Source: an uncultured Collinsella sp.
GTDB taxonomy: Bacteria; Actinomycetota; Coriobacteriia; Coriobacteriales; Coriobacteriaceae
Assembly (NCBI GenBank): GCA_900552685.1
Contig: USAJ01000007.1
Location: 4,543 to 68,542 of the forward strand
DNA: 64,000 nucleotides
Direction of reading: 5' to 3'
This document shows, one piece after another, positions 52,482 to 61,780 of the stretch; position 1 is the stretch's first letter; every line of letters begins with the position of its first letter. The notes below the pieces were generated by a model. The model was not told the origin of the DNA. It was given only the letters and a program-made list of their open reading frames with translations, and searched no databases. A program made the position numbers and the translations under genes.

Positions 52482-55400
52482 GACGACGCATCGCTGGGCG
52501 GTCGCTCAGCAAAACCCCGAGCTCGAAAAGGAGCTTTCGGCTGGCCTGGGCATACCCGGGCTGGTGGCGCGCATTATGGTTGCGCACGGCATTACATCCA
52601 TCGAAGAAGGCCAGCTGTTTTTGACGCCTTCGCTCGATCGCGACTGGGCCGACCCACTCATTATCCCGGGCATGTCGGTCGTTGCCGACCGCGTCGAGCG
52701 TGCTATTCGCAACCACGAGCACATCGCGGTCTTTGGCGATTTTGACGTTGACGGCATTACATCGACCTGCCTGTTGACCGAGGCGCTGCGCACGTTTGGC
52801 GCCGATGTCACGCCGTTTATTCCGCATCGCTTTGACGAGGGCTACGGTCTTTCGCGCGCGGCGCTCGACCGCGTTAACGAGCTCGCTCGCCCCCAGCTGA
52901 TCGTGACCGTCGATAACGGCATTGCCGCCAAGGAAGAGGTTTCCTATCTGGAGAGTCTGGGGATCGATTTGGTGGTCACGGACCATCACGAGCCCTCCGA
53001 CCAGGTGCCGCAGGGTGTGCCCCTGACCGACCCCAAGCTCGAGGACGAGGGTCCCTCGCGCGAGCTTGCCGGTGCCGGTGTGGCACTCAAGCTGGTGCAG
53101 GTTCTGGGCGAGCGTCTGGGCAAGCCGTCGTATTGGCGTTCGCTGATCGAGGTTGCGGCGCTTGGCACCGTGTCCGACATGATGCCGCTGACGCCCGAGA
53201 ACCGCGCGCTGGTCGCCGAGGGCATCCAGCAGATGCGCGTGACCGCCCGCCCCGGCTATATCGCGCTTGCCGCACTTGCCAAGGCCGACCTCTCTAGCAT
53301 TACGGCCGATGGCCTGTCGTTTTCGCTCATTCCCCGCTTGAACGCCGCGGGCCGCATGGCCGATCCCAAGCTGGCGCTCGACCTGCTGCTTGCCCGCGAT
53401 CCTATCGAGGCAAGCGCGCTGGCGGCCGAGCTCGAGGAGATTAACCGTCAGCGTCGCGAGATCGAGGCGGAGCTCACACGCGATGCCATGGCAAAGGTCG
53501 AGGAGACTTATGACGGCGGGCGTGCAATCGTCGTGGGTGGCGAGGGCTGGCACGAGGGCGTCAAGGGCATCGTGGCGAGCCGCCTGACCAACCGTTATCA
53601 CGTGCCGGCGCTGCTGTTCTCGATCGAGGACGGCATCGCACGCGGCTCGGGTCGCTCGGTGGGCAAGGTCAACCTGTTCGACGCCGTAGAACGCTGTTCC
53701 GATCTGCTGATTCGTCGCGGCGGGCATGCAGGCGCGGTGGGCGTGACCATCGAGGCGTCCAAGCTCGACGAGTTCCGTCGTCGCCTTTCCGCCGTGCTGT
53801 CCGAGCTTCCCACCGAGGACTTTGAGGACACCGACGAGGTCGCCGCAACCGTCGACCTTTCCGAGCTGAATATTGAGACCATCGAGCAGATCTCCCGTCT
53901 TGAGCCGTTTGGCCAGGGCAATAAGGTGCCGCTTCTGGCTGCCGAGGGCGTGACAATGTGCGATCGCGCCGTGGTGGGCAAAACCGGCGAGCACATGCGC
54001 TTCGTGGCGACCGATGGCGCCGCGAGTGTGCCGGCCATTATGTTCCGCGTGCCGCAGATCGATAAGCTCATCAATTGCGATAGCGCCGTCGATTTGGTGT
54101 TCGAGGCCGTGGCCGAGCATTGGCAGGGTCGCGTAAAGCCAAAGCTCATGATCAAGGACGTCTTGGTCCGCGATACCACGGCGCCCAACGTTGACGACCC
54201 GGCATGTGAGCTTCGCCGCGGCGTGGAGCCTGCGGACGCTGGTCTTCGTCTGGAGTCCCGCAAGCGCCAAACGCTCGCCCAGCTTTCCTATACCGAGCTC
54301 ACGCGCTCGCTTATTCATAGCTTTATCGGCTCGAACCAGCCGCACCGCGCGCAGGTCGAGGCGCTCGATGCCCTGGCCGATCACCAAAGTGTTCTGGCCG
54401 TTATGGGAACGGGGCGCGGCAAGTCGCTCATCTTCCATGTACATGCCGCGCGTGAGGCGGTGCTTCGCGGACGTGCGAGCATCTTTGTCTATCCGCTGCG
54501 TGCGCTTGTTGCCGACCAGGCCTATCACCTCTCGTCGACGATGGCATCGCTTGGCATTGGCGTTGGCGTGCTGACCGGCGAGACCGTGGAGGCGGCGCGC
54601 GATGACGTGTTTGCCGGCTTGGCTTCGGGCCGTACCGGCATCGTGCTCACGACGCCCGAGTTCCTGTCCATTCACCGCGACCGCTTTGCGCGTTCGGGGC
54701 GCATCGGTTTTGTCGTTATCGATGAGGCGCACCACGCTGGCCTTGCCAAGGGCGGCGACCGCAGCGCCTATCTCGACATGCCCGATATCCTCAAAGCCCT
54801 GGGCGACCCGGTCGTTATGGCCGCGACGGCCACCGCGACGGCTCCGGTCGTGGCCGAGCTTGCCCGCATGCTTCCGATCACTCACACGGTGGTCGACGAG
54901 ACGGTGCGCGAGAACCTGCAGCTCGAGGACGACCGTGATCTTGCAAGTCGCGAGAACCGTTTGGTGTCGATCGTGGCGACGGGGGAGAAGACCGTCATTT
55001 ACGTCAATTCGCGCGACCAGTCCGTGGCGCTCGCCAAGACACTACGCAAACGCGTTCCCGACTGTGCGACCCGTATCGCGTTCTATAACGCTGGCCTTAC
55101 GCGCACCGACCGCCATCGCGTAGAGGAGGCGTTTCGAGACGGCAGCCTCAGCTGCATCGTCTCGACATCCGCCTTTGGCGAGGGCGTCAACCTTCCCGAT
55201 ATTCGCCATGTCGTGCTCTATCACATGCCGTTTGGCGGCATTGAGTTTAACCAGATGAGCGGCCGCGCCGGTCGCGATGGCCAACCCGCCGTGATCCATC
55301 TACTCTATTCGTCGCGTGACGCCCGTATTAACGAGCGCCTACTCGACTGCTATGCGCCCGAGCGCGACGAGCTCGTCACGCTCTATCGCGCGCTGCAGAC

Positions 55401-55755
55401 CATGTGGCGCTCCAACCGCGGCAAGACCGGGGACGATTTCTTTAGCGCGAGCGATATCGACATCGCGCAGATGTGCCTTGCCATCGATGCTCGCACGCCG
55501 GTCGACGAGCGCTCGGTGGAAAGCGGCTTGGGAATCTTCGAAGAGCTTGGTTTTTGTCGCGTTTCGGGGTTTGACGACACCCGTCGCATCGCGATGGCCG
55601 AAAACCCCGGCCGCGTGCAATTGAGCAGGTCAATTCGCTATTTGGAGGGCTTGCGCTCGCGCATGGAGTTCTCGGCTTTCCGGAGTTGGGCGCTCGATTC
55701 GTGCGCTTCTGATATGCTAGCCAAAGTTAACCGCCCGATCGTACCGCGGGCCTAG
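52468..55755 (+). CDS. recJ: RecJ exonuclease fused to a RecQ-like helicase
   Basis: A 1095-residue fusion. Residues 1-560 are RecJ: GDFDVDGITST (90-100), VTDHHEPS (about 170), the LNAAGRM of DHHA1 and RRGGHAGAVGV, followed by an OB-like segment. Residues from about 610 are a superfamily 2 helicase: Walker A GTGRGKS (about 647-653), VVIDEAHHAG (about 750), MAATATATAPV, ASAFGEGVNL-like STSAFGEGVNLPD and QMSGRAGRDG (about 930). RecJ degrades 5' single strands and RecQ unwinds, so the fusion puts both RecFOR-pathway activities in one chain. The ATG at 52468 has GGGGGTGG upstream; the GTG at 52423 is the longer alternative. Confidence 0.92.
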   Translation: MSSLKTTHRWAVAQQNPELEKELSAGLGIPGLVARIMVAHGITSIEEGQLFLTPSLDRDWADPLIIPGMSVVADRVERAIRNHEHIAVFGDFDVDGITSTCLLTEALRTFGADVTPFIPHRFDEGYGLSRAALDRVNELARPQLIVTVDNGIAAKEEVSYLESLGIDLVVTDHHEPSDQVPQGVPLTDPKLEDEGPSRELAGAGVALKLVQVLGERLGKPSYWRSLIEVAALGTVSDMMPLTPENRALVAEGIQQMRVTARPGYIALAALAKADLSSITADGLSFSLIPRLNAAGRMADPKLALDLLLARDPIEASALAAELEEINRQRREIEAELTRDAMAKVEETYDGGRAIVVGGEGWHEGVKGIVASRLTNRYHVPALLFSIEDGIARGSGRSVGKVNLFDAVERCSDLLIRRGGHAGAVGVTIEASKLDEFRRRLSAVLSELPTEDFEDTDEVAATVDLSELNIETIEQISRLEPFGQGNKVPLLAAEGVTMCDRAVVGKTGEHMRFVATDGAASVPAIMFRVPQIDKLINCDSAVDLVFEAVAEHWQGRVKPKLMIKDVLVRDTTAPNVDDPACELRRGVEPADAGLRLESRKRQTLAQLSYTELTRSLIHSFIGSNQPHRAQVEALDALADHQSVLAVMGTGRGKSLIFHVHAAREAVLRGRASIFVYPLRALVADQAYHLSSTMASLGIGVGVLTGETVEAARDDVFAGLASGRTGIVLTTPEFLSIHRDRFARSGRIGFVVIDEAHHAGLAKGGDRSAYLDMPDILKALGDPVVMAATATATAPVVAELARMLPITHTVVDETVRENLQLEDDRDLASRENRLVSIVATGEKTVIYVNSRDQSVALAKTLRKRVPDCATRIAFYNAGLTRTDRHRVEEAFRDGSLSCIVSTSAFGEGVNLPDIRHVVLYHMPFGGIEFNQMSGRAGRDGQPAVIHLLYSSRDARINERLLDCYAPERDELVTLYRALQTMWRSNRGKTGDDFFSASDIDIAQMCLAIDARTPVDERSVESGLGIFEELGFCRVSGFDDTRRIAMAENPGRVQLSRSIRYLEGLRSRMEFSAFRSWALDSCASDMLAKVNRPIVPRA

Positions 55756-55770
55756 GGGAAGGGGACCTCG

Positions 55771-58131
55771 ATGGATGCCGCAGCCCGTACCGCCCATGAT
55801 TCCACCCTCCAGCCGTTTTCGGAGATGGAGCACTATAAGCATGCCGATGAGCTGCCGCCCGAGATTATGGCGGACAGCTACGACAAGCTGGAGCGCCTGT
55901 GCCTCAAATATATGAATGAGGACGACTTCTCCAAGGTGGAGCAAGCCTACTGCTTTGCCGCCGAGAAACACTGTAACCAAAAGCGCCGCTCGGGTGAGAT
56001 GTACATTAACCATCCCGTCGAGGTTGCCATCATTTTGGCCGATCTCAAGATGGATTGTGACGTGGTGTGCGCCGCGCTGTTGCACGATACCGTCGAGGAC
56101 ACCGAGACCTCGCTCACCGATGTTTCCGGCCTGTTTGGCGATACGGTGGCCGAGCTCGTCGATGGCGTGACCAAGCTCACCAACATCGAAGTCGACAGCA
56201 TGGACGAGAAGCAGGCGCTCACGCTGCGCAAGATGTTCCTCGCCATGTCCAAGGACATTCGCGTCATCATCGTTAAACTTGCCGACCGTCTGCACAACAT
56301 GCGAACGCTGGCAGCCCTGCGCGAGGATCGTCGCCTGTTTAAGGCTCGCGAGACCATGGACGTGTACGCGCCCTTGGCTGACCGCCTGGGCATGAGCTCT
56401 ATTAAGTGGGAGCTCGAGGACCTGTCCTTCTTCTACCTGGAGCCCGATGCCTACCAGCGCATCGCGCGCATGGTGGCTGAGTCGCGCGAGGTCCGCGAGC
56501 GCTACCTTGCCGAGACCATCAAGACACTCACCGACGAACTCAACCGCATTGGCCTGGAGGACTTCCAGATCAACGGCCGTTCCAAGCACTATTGGTCCAT
56601 CTACCAAAAGATGAAGCGCAAGGGCAAGGAATTCTCCGAGATCTACGACCTGGTGGCACTGCGCGTCATCACGCATTCGGTGCGCGATTGCTACTCCACG
56701 CTCGGCGCGGTGCATACGCTGTGGCACCCCATGCCCGGTCGCTTTAAAGACTATATCGCCATGCCCAAGGTCAATAACTACCAGTCGCTCCACACGACGG
56801 TCATCGGCCCTACGGCTCGTCCGCTCGAGATTCAGATTCGAACCTACGAGATGCATGAGCAGGCCGAGTACGGCATTGCCGCCCACTGGCTATATAAGAA
56901 GTCGGGCGGATCGTCTGCTTCCAAGACCAATGACGCTCAACGTTTGGACGACCAGATCAACTGGCTCAAGCATTCGCTCGATTGGGCGGCTTCCGACGAG
57001 ATCACCGATGCCAAGGAATACCTGCACTCGCTGAAGGTCGATCTGTTCGATCAGGAGATCTTTGTCTTCACGCCCAAAGGCGAGGTCATGGCGCTTCGTG
57101 CCGGCTCCACGCCGCTCGACTTTGCCTATGCCGTTCACACCGAGGTGGGAAACCACTGCGTCGGCGCCAAAATCAACGGTGCGGTGGCTCCGCTCACGCA
57201 CGAGATTAAGACGGGTGACCGTGTCGAGATCCTGACTAACAAGAGTTCCAAGCCGTCGCGCGATTGGCTCAAGATCGTTAAGACACCTTCCGCCAAGTCA
57301 AAGATCCGCCGCTATTTTGCCGCTGCGACCAAGGACGACGACGCTGCCGCCGGTCGCGATATGCTGGCCAAGGACCTGCGTAAGCGTGGCTATGGCATTT
57401 CTACGCCGCGTTCGACGCGTGCACTCAACGCCGTGGCGGAGCAGTTTAACTTCAAGCAGCTCGAGGACCTGTTTGCCGCCGTCGGCGCCGGCAAGGTTGC
57501 CCCGCGCGCTGTGGGCAATAAGGTCGAGCAAATCTTGGACCCCAAGCCCGAGGAACAGCTCACCAAGGCCGAGGCTATCGCCGAGGTCGTGAAGCAGCCT
57601 GCTCGCGGCTCCAACCGCAAGCCGCAAAAGCGCGGCAAGAGCGCTAGTAACGGCATTATCGTCAAGGGCGAGAGCAACAGCGGCCTGCTGGTCCGTCTGG
57701 CTCATTGCTGCAACCCCGTGACGGGCGACGACATCGTCGGCTTCATCACGCGCGGTCGTGGCGTTTCGGTGCATCGCGCCAACTGCCCCAACGTCAAGGG
57801 TCTTATGGAACATCCCGAGCGCATGATCGATGTGGAGTGGGACGGCGCTGCCGACACCCTCTTCCAGGTCGAGATCGTGGTCGAGTGCCTGGACCGCATG
57901 GGCCTGCTCAAGGATGTCACCATTGCCATTGGCGATGCGGGCGGCAATATCCTTTCTGCCGCCACGTCGACCAACCGCGAGGGTATTGCAACCCTGCGCT
58001 TTATGGTCGAGATCTCGGACGCGAGCGGTCTGGATCCGCTGCTGGCTTCCATCAGCAGTGTCGATTCGGTCTACGACGCTCGCCGTCTTATGCCCGGCGA
58101 AGGCGGAGCTCAGCTCAAGCGCCGTGTGTAG
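55771..58131 (+). CDS. rel: Bifunctional (p)ppGpp synthetase/hydrolase Rel
   Basis: A 786-residue long RSH protein controlling the stringent response. The hydrolase domain has HDTVED (105-110), and KLADRLHNMRTL is intact. The synthetase domain has the GRSKHYWSIYQKMKRKG motif, RVITHSVRDCYSTLG and RFKDYIAMPKVNNYQSLHTT (about 325-345). TGS follows (IFVFTPKGEVMALRAGSTPLDFAYAVHTEVG in two parts), then the helical zinc-finger region (CCNPV, HRANCPN) and a C-terminal ACT domain. Both catalytic centres look complete. AAGGGGA precedes the ATG 15 bp after recJ, so co-transcription with recJ is likely. A terminator follows. Confidence 0.95.
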   Translation: MDAAARTAHDSTLQPFSEMEHYKHADELPPEIMADSYDKLERLCLKYMNEDDFSKVEQAYCFAAEKHCNQKRRSGEMYINHPVEVAIILADLKMDCDVVCAALLHDTVEDTETSLTDVSGLFGDTVAELVDGVTKLTNIEVDSMDEKQALTLRKMFLAMSKDIRVIIVKLADRLHNMRTLAALREDRRLFKARETMDVYAPLADRLGMSSIKWELEDLSFFYLEPDAYQRIARMVAESREVRERYLAETIKTLTDELNRIGLEDFQINGRSKHYWSIYQKMKRKGKEFSEIYDLVALRVITHSVRDCYSTLGAVHTLWHPMPGRFKDYIAMPKVNNYQSLHTTVIGPTARPLEIQIRTYEMHEQAEYGIAAHWLYKKSGGSSASKTNDAQRLDDQINWLKHSLDWAASDEITDAKEYLHSLKVDLFDQEIFVFTPKGEVMALRAGSTPLDFAYAVHTEVGNHCVGAKINGAVAPLTHEIKTGDRVEILTNKSSKPSRDWLKIVKTPSAKSKIRRYFAAATKDDDAAAGRDMLAKDLRKRGYGISTPRSTRALNAVAEQFNFKQLEDLFAAVGAGKVAPRAVGNKVEQILDPKPEEQLTKAEAIAEVVKQPARGSNRKPQKRGKSASNGIIVKGESNSGLLVRLAHCCNPVTGDDIVGFITRGRGVSVHRANCPNVKGLMEHPERMIDVEWDGAADTLFQVEIVVECLDRMGLLKDVTIAIGDAGGNILSAATSTNREGIATLRFMVEISDASGLDPLLASISSVDSVYDARRLMPGEGGAQLKRRV

Positions 58132-58165
58132 GTGCGAGAGCCTCTCAGCATCATAGATATTGGTT

Positions 58166-58202
58166 ACGTTCGAGGCATCGTTTGGTGCCTCGAACGTATT
58201 TT
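58166..58202 (+). terminator. Terminator after rel, just before the MBL gene
   Basis: ACGTTCGAGGCA (58166-58177) and TGCCTCGAACGT (58186-58197) form a perfect 12-bp stem followed by ATTTTAG. The next gene's ribosome binding site begins a few bases later. Confidence 0.75.
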
Positions 58203-58219
58203 AGAAGGAGGGTATGCGC

Positions 58220-58903
58220 ATGGGCGATATGACTTTGGACCTGACACCCCGAGGTGCAGCTTCGATTGAGGCACTCGTCAACGGCCCGATTCAGACCAAC
58301 AGTTACGTCGTGATTTCGAATGACGAGTGCTTAATCGTCGATCCGGCGTGGGAGGGCGAGCGTCTTGTGGAGCATATCCGCACCGCGCATCCCGAGGTTC
58401 GCGTACTCGGCTCTGTCTGCACGCACGGTCATGCCGACCATGTTGGCGGGGTCGCCGGGGTTCGAGCTGCCGTTGGCGACAGCGCACTATATGAGTTGTG
58501 CGCTAAGGACGTGACGGTGCCTCGCGCAAATATCGAGGAGCAGCGCGCCATGTGGGGTATTGAGACGCCCGATCCGGGCGAGCCGACGCGGCTGCTTGCC
58601 GAGGGCGATACGATTGAATTGGGCGATATCTGCCTGCAGGTGATCGAGACGCCGGGGCATACGCCGGGCGGCATCGTCCTGTTCGCCGCGACCGAGCAGG
58701 GGAACATCGCCTTTGTGGGCGACACGCTTTTCCCGGGCAGCCACGGTCGTACCGATCTTTCCGGCGGTGACGAGGCGGCGATTATGCGCTCGCTCTCCAA
58801 ACTTGCCAAGACGCTTCCGCCCGATACCGTTTGCTTGACGGGCCATGGCGATTCGACCACGATGGCGCGCGAACTTATGCAGAATCCGTTTATGCAGATG
58901 TAG
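58220..58903 (+). CDS. MBL-fold metallo-hydrolase (glyoxalase II-like)
   Basis: A 227-residue metallo-beta-lactamase-fold protein. The zinc motif THGHADHVGG holds His69, His71, Asp73 and His74. ETPGHTPGGIVLF supplies the next His (about 155), and FVGDTLFPGSHGRTDL and LTGHGDSTTMARE the remaining ligands. The short ligand-rich form resembles glyoxalase II or YcbL-type hydrolases, but the substrate is unknown. The ATG at 58220 is 8 bp from GGAGG, while the ATG at 58214 is too close. The rel terminator lies just ahead, so the gene has its own promoter or depends on read-through. Confidence 0.88.
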   Translation: MGDMTLDLTPRGAASIEALVNGPIQTNSYVVISNDECLIVDPAWEGERLVEHIRTAHPEVRVLGSVCTHGHADHVGGVAGVRAAVGDSALYELCAKDVTVPRANIEEQRAMWGIETPDPGEPTRLLAEGDTIELGDICLQVIETPGHTPGGIVLFAATEQGNIAFVGDTLFPGSHGRTDLSGGDEAAIMRSLSKLAKTLPPDTVCLTGHGDSTTMARELMQNPFMQM

Positions 58904-59011
58904 GCTCGAAGCCGTCTTTCGAACCACGAAGACCGCTCAATCGTCAAGCTATTTTCCCCAGTGGGTCGATTCTGTGGGGCAAACGGTCAAAAATTGTCCA
59001 ATCGGATGGTA

Positions 59012-59057
59012 TTCGTGAACAAACGAACGTTTATGCTCGGGTATGTCGTGGTAAAAT
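59012..59057 (+). promoter_or_regulatory. Promoter and operator-like repeat of fba
   Basis: A TAAAAT -10 box lies at 59052-59057, with a weak -35 around 59030. Just upstream, TTCGT-GAACAA-ACGAA (59012-59027) is an inverted repeat of 5-bp arms over the -35 region, suggesting control. The factor is unknown. Confidence 0.4.
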
Positions 59058-59097
59058 CTCAGGCGTTATCGGAGCAACCTTACAGGAGGTTTCTTTT

Positions 59098-59964
59098 ATG
59101 CTCGTCAACGCAGCAGACATGCTCAAGAAGGCCGAGGCCGGCAAGTACGCTCTCGGTGCCTTCAACACCAACAACCTCGAGTGGACCCTGGCTATTCTCC
59201 AGGCCGCCGAGGAGGCCAAGTCTCCGCTGATCCTTCAGTGCACCGCTGGTGCCGCTAAGTGGATGGGCGGTTTCAAGGTCTGCGCCGACATGGTCAAGGC
59301 TGCCGTCGAGGCCACGGGCGTTACCGTCCCCGTCGCCCTTCACCTCGATCACGGTTCTTACGAGGACTGCTTCAAGTGCATCGAGGCCGGCTTCACGTCC
59401 ATCATGTATGACGGCTCTCACGAGGAGACCTTCCAGCTTAACCTCGACCGCACCAAGGAGCTCGTTGAGCTTGCCCACTCCAAGGGCATGTCCATCGAGG
59501 CCGAGGTCGGCGGCATCGGCGGCACCGAGGACGGCGTGACCTCCAACGGCGAGCTCGCTGACCCCGCTGAGTGCAAGCAGATTGCTGACCTGGGCGTCGA
59601 CTTCCTCGCCTGCGGTATCGGCAACATCCACGGCGTGTATCCCGCCGACTGGGCTGGCCTTTCCTTCGAGCGTCTGGGCGAGATCAAGGCTCAGACCGGC
59701 GACCTGCCCCTCGTTCTGCACGGTGGTACCGGCATCCCCGAGGATCAGATCAAGAAGGCCATCTCCCTGGGTATCTCCAAGATCAACGTCAACACCGATC
59801 TGCAGCTCGTCTTCGCCAAGGGCGTTCGCGAGTACATCGAGGCTGGCAAGGATCAGCAGGGCAAGGGCTTCGACCCCCGCAAGCTCCTCAAGCCTGGTCG
59901 CGACAACATCGTTGCCCGCACCAAGGAGCTCATGGAGGAGTTTGGCTCCGTCAACAAGGCGTAA
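59098..59964 (+). CDS. fba: Class II fructose-bisphosphate aldolase
   Basis: A 288-residue zinc-dependent aldolase of glycolysis and gluconeogenesis. The catalytic and metal residues are in LHLDHGSYED (Asp84, His85), the EAEVGGIGGTEDG loop, IGNIHGVYP and VLHGGTGIPED. The short (about 285-residue) form is of class II type A/B bacteria rather than the 350-residue E. coli type. AGGAGG with good spacing precedes the ATG at 59098. Codon use is strongly biased, suggesting high expression, and it is monocistronic. A terminator is at 60148-60174, and a very large hairpin at 59987-60079 lies before it. Confidence 0.95.
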   Translation: MLVNAADMLKKAEAGKYALGAFNTNNLEWTLAILQAAEEAKSPLILQCTAGAAKWMGGFKVCADMVKAAVEATGVTVPVALHLDHGSYEDCFKCIEAGFTSIMYDGSHEETFQLNLDRTKELVELAHSKGMSIEAEVGGIGGTEDGVTSNGELADPAECKQIADLGVDFLACGIGNIHGVYPADWAGLSFERLGEIKAQTGDLPLVLHGGTGIPEDQIKKAISLGISKINVNTDLQLVFAKGVREYIEAGKDQQGKGFDPRKLLKPGRDNIVARTKELMEEFGSVNKA

Positions 59965-59986
59965 GTAGCGGTTTAACTTTCCCGTC

Positions 59987-60079
59987 GGAGGCCCCGTTCA
60001 CCCTACGCTTTTCCCTTGCGCTCACCTGGCTTTGCCAGAAGTCGCGCAATGGGAAAAGCTTCGGGTGAACGGGGCCTCC
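59987..60079. repeat. Large nested perfect hairpin downstream of fba
   Basis: The outer arms GGAGGCCCCGTTCACCC (59987-60003) and GGGTGAACGGGGCCTCC (60063-60079) are exact 17-bp reverse complements. Inside, GCTTTTCCC pairs with GGGAAAAGC, then GCGC with GCGC, then GGC with GCC around TTT. Several levels of pairing are separated by small bulges. No T run follows the stem. Confidence 0.8.
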
Positions 60080-60147
60080 TTCGTTAACTCGCTACAGGGT
60101 TACTGGGCTGAATTCATTTTTTTGACTACCGTTCGACGGTGTTGATG

Positions 60148-60174
60148 GCTCCCTTGTTGGGGCTTTCTTTTTTA
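60148..60174 (+). terminator. Rho-independent terminator of fba
   Basis: GCTCC-CTTGTT-GGGGC forms a short stem with one T-G pair, followed by TTTCTTTTTT. Confidence 0.6.
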
Positions 60175-60180
60175 TCTCGC

Positions 60181-60186
60181 TACAAT
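60181..60186 (+). promoter_or_regulatory. Probable -10 box of the transglutaminase-like gene
   Basis: TACAAT (5 of 6 to TATAAT) is 35 bp before the chosen start; a weak TTGGGG lies 18 bp upstream of it. Confidence 0.35.
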
Positions 60187-60220
60187 GGGCTTCGAGAGTT
60201 CTAATGACTTGGAGTTTGGT

Positions 60221-61654
60221 ATGGCTGTTATTAATGTGCTGCCTTCGGATGGGAAGGTTATTGACGAGGGTCCTGTTGGTTGCTCTGTTGATGTTTGCAA
60301 TGATGACTTCCGTTTTCTAGATGTTGGCTTGCCACCCGAGATTCTGCGTTTAAAGGACGCGGGGTATCTTTCGCAGGCTATTGAGGCTTGCGATCGCCTA
60401 CTTGCCCAAGATCCCGATCCCTCGCTTGCTGCCTGCGTTCGTGCCGAGCGGTATCGCATGCTTGAGACGCCGCTTCATTTTTCGGTGTCGCGCGATCGAG
60501 CTATTGCGATGATTCGCGAGGAGTGGCCTGAGTTTACCGAGGAGCAGTTTGACGATCTGATTGACCGTAAGCGTATTGACTGGCGCTTTATCGATGGCGA
60601 GCTGTTCGTTCTCGACAACTTCCTCGATTCGCTTCGCGTATATCCCAAAGAGGTCCCCGGCATGCGTCCCGATTCTACGGACGGAATAGCACTGCGCGAC
60701 GAGATGCTCAAGGAGATGGAGTCACAAAACGGATTGGCTCGCGTCATTACGCTTAAAGCGTCCGTGTCTGTCCCCGGCGCTCTGGAGGGGGAGACCGTTT
60801 GCGCTTGGCTTCCCGTCGCGGCTGCCTGCCGTCAGCAGTCTCGGGTCGAGATTCTCGACATGACGCCGGAGGGTGCTGTTGCTCCCGCGAACGCTTCGGC
60901 GCGTACCGCCTCGTGGTCTTCTTCGAGTGAGCGCTCATTCTCGGTGACTTATCGTTATCACATCGATGCTGCTTATTGTGATGTCTACGGTGGCACACTT
61001 CCGGTTCATCCGCGTATGGACGCGCCTCTGCCCGAGGATATTTCCGAGGACCGTCCGCACATTGCATTCACGCCGTATCTGCAGCAGCTGACGGCCGGTG
61101 TTGCTGACGGACTCGAGGATCCGCTCGATCGCGCTCGTGCTATCTATGATTACCTGACACAGCATATCGACTATCGCTATCAGCCACCGTACCTGCTTTT
61201 GGGATCTATTGCCGACGACTGTGCGCATTCGCTCCGCGGCGATTGCGGCGTTATGGCGCTCACGTTTATCACCATGTGCCGCATCGCGGGGGTGCCTGCT
61301 CGTTGGCAGAGCGGCCTGTATGTTGCGCCCGATTCGGTGGGGCCGCACGATTGGGCTGAGTTCTATACGCCACAGACCGGTTGGCTTAACGCCGACGTAT
61401 CGTTTGGTTCCTCGGCACGCAGGATGGGGGAGGAGTGGCGTCGTCGTCACTACTTTGGCAATCTCGACCCGTGGCGTATGGTGGCCAACAATCGATTCCA
61501 GGCTGAATTTGTGCCTGCTTTCGATGGTATGCGCGAGGATCCCTATGACAACCAGATGGGCGAGGCCTCGGTTGACGGACGTGGATGTCGTAAGCGGGAG
61601 ATGTTACGCAAGGTTGAGCTTATCGAAATGCTCGAAGTTCCATTTTCGGACTAA
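60221..61654 (+). CDS. Transglutaminase-like domain protein
   Basis: A 477-residue protein. The core is a transglutaminase-like fold at about 300-400. The active-site Cys is in RGDCGVMALTFITMCR, the His in GPHDWAEFY and the Asp in LNADVSFG. The N-terminal half carries a helical region with ALAQDPDPSLAACVRAE-like repeats and FSVSRDRAIAMIREEWPEFTEEQ, and the middle has a beta-rich part (VSVPGALEGETVCAWLPV). No signal peptide is seen, so it probably acts in the cytoplasm as a protease or amidase-type enzyme rather than a wall crosslinker. GGAG lies 8 bp before the ATG. The tRNA-Leu gene follows. Confidence 0.8.
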   Translation: MAVINVLPSDGKVIDEGPVGCSVDVCNDDFRFLDVGLPPEILRLKDAGYLSQAIEACDRLLAQDPDPSLAACVRAERYRMLETPLHFSVSRDRAIAMIREEWPEFTEEQFDDLIDRKRIDWRFIDGELFVLDNFLDSLRVYPKEVPGMRPDSTDGIALRDEMLKEMESQNGLARVITLKASVSVPGALEGETVCAWLPVAAACRQQSRVEILDMTPEGAVAPANASARTASWSSSSERSFSVTYRYHIDAAYCDVYGGTLPVHPRMDAPLPEDISEDRPHIAFTPYLQQLTAGVADGLEDPLDRARAIYDYLTQHIDYRYQPPYLLLGSIADDCAHSLRGDCGVMALTFITMCRIAGVPARWQSGLYVAPDSVGPHDWAEFYTPQTGWLNADVSFGSSARRMGEEWRRRHYFGNLDPWRMVANNRFQAEFVPAFDGMREDPYDNQMGEASVDGRGCRKREMLRKVELIEMLEVPFSD

Positions 61655-61693
61655 TCAACAGAAAGCTGTGATAAACTAACTCACGCATTACGT

Positions 61694-61780
61694 GCCCGAG
61701 TGGCGGAATTGGCAGACGCAGTGGACTCAAAATCCACCGTTGGCAACAACGTGCGAGTTCGAGTCTCGCCTCGGGCACCA
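61694..61780 (+). tRNA. tRNA-Leu (anticodon CAA)
   Basis: The gene folds into a class II tRNA with acceptor arms GCCCGAG and CTCGGGC. The anticodon stem GTGGA/TCCAC encloses CTCAAAA, giving anticodon CAA. A long variable arm is present, the T-loop is TTCGAGT, and CCA is encoded at 61778-61780. A terminator (AAGGGGG/CCCCCTTTTT, 61800-61822) follows. Confidence 0.95.

Noticed and set aside
52471..54885. 804-codon minus-strand frame opposite recJ
   Set aside because: It is an antisense shadow; the plus-strand frame has all RecJ and helicase motifs.
58981..59030. Possible third SOS box upstream of fba (CGAACGTTT)
   Set aside because: The second half-site does not follow at the right spacing, so it does not match the consensus.
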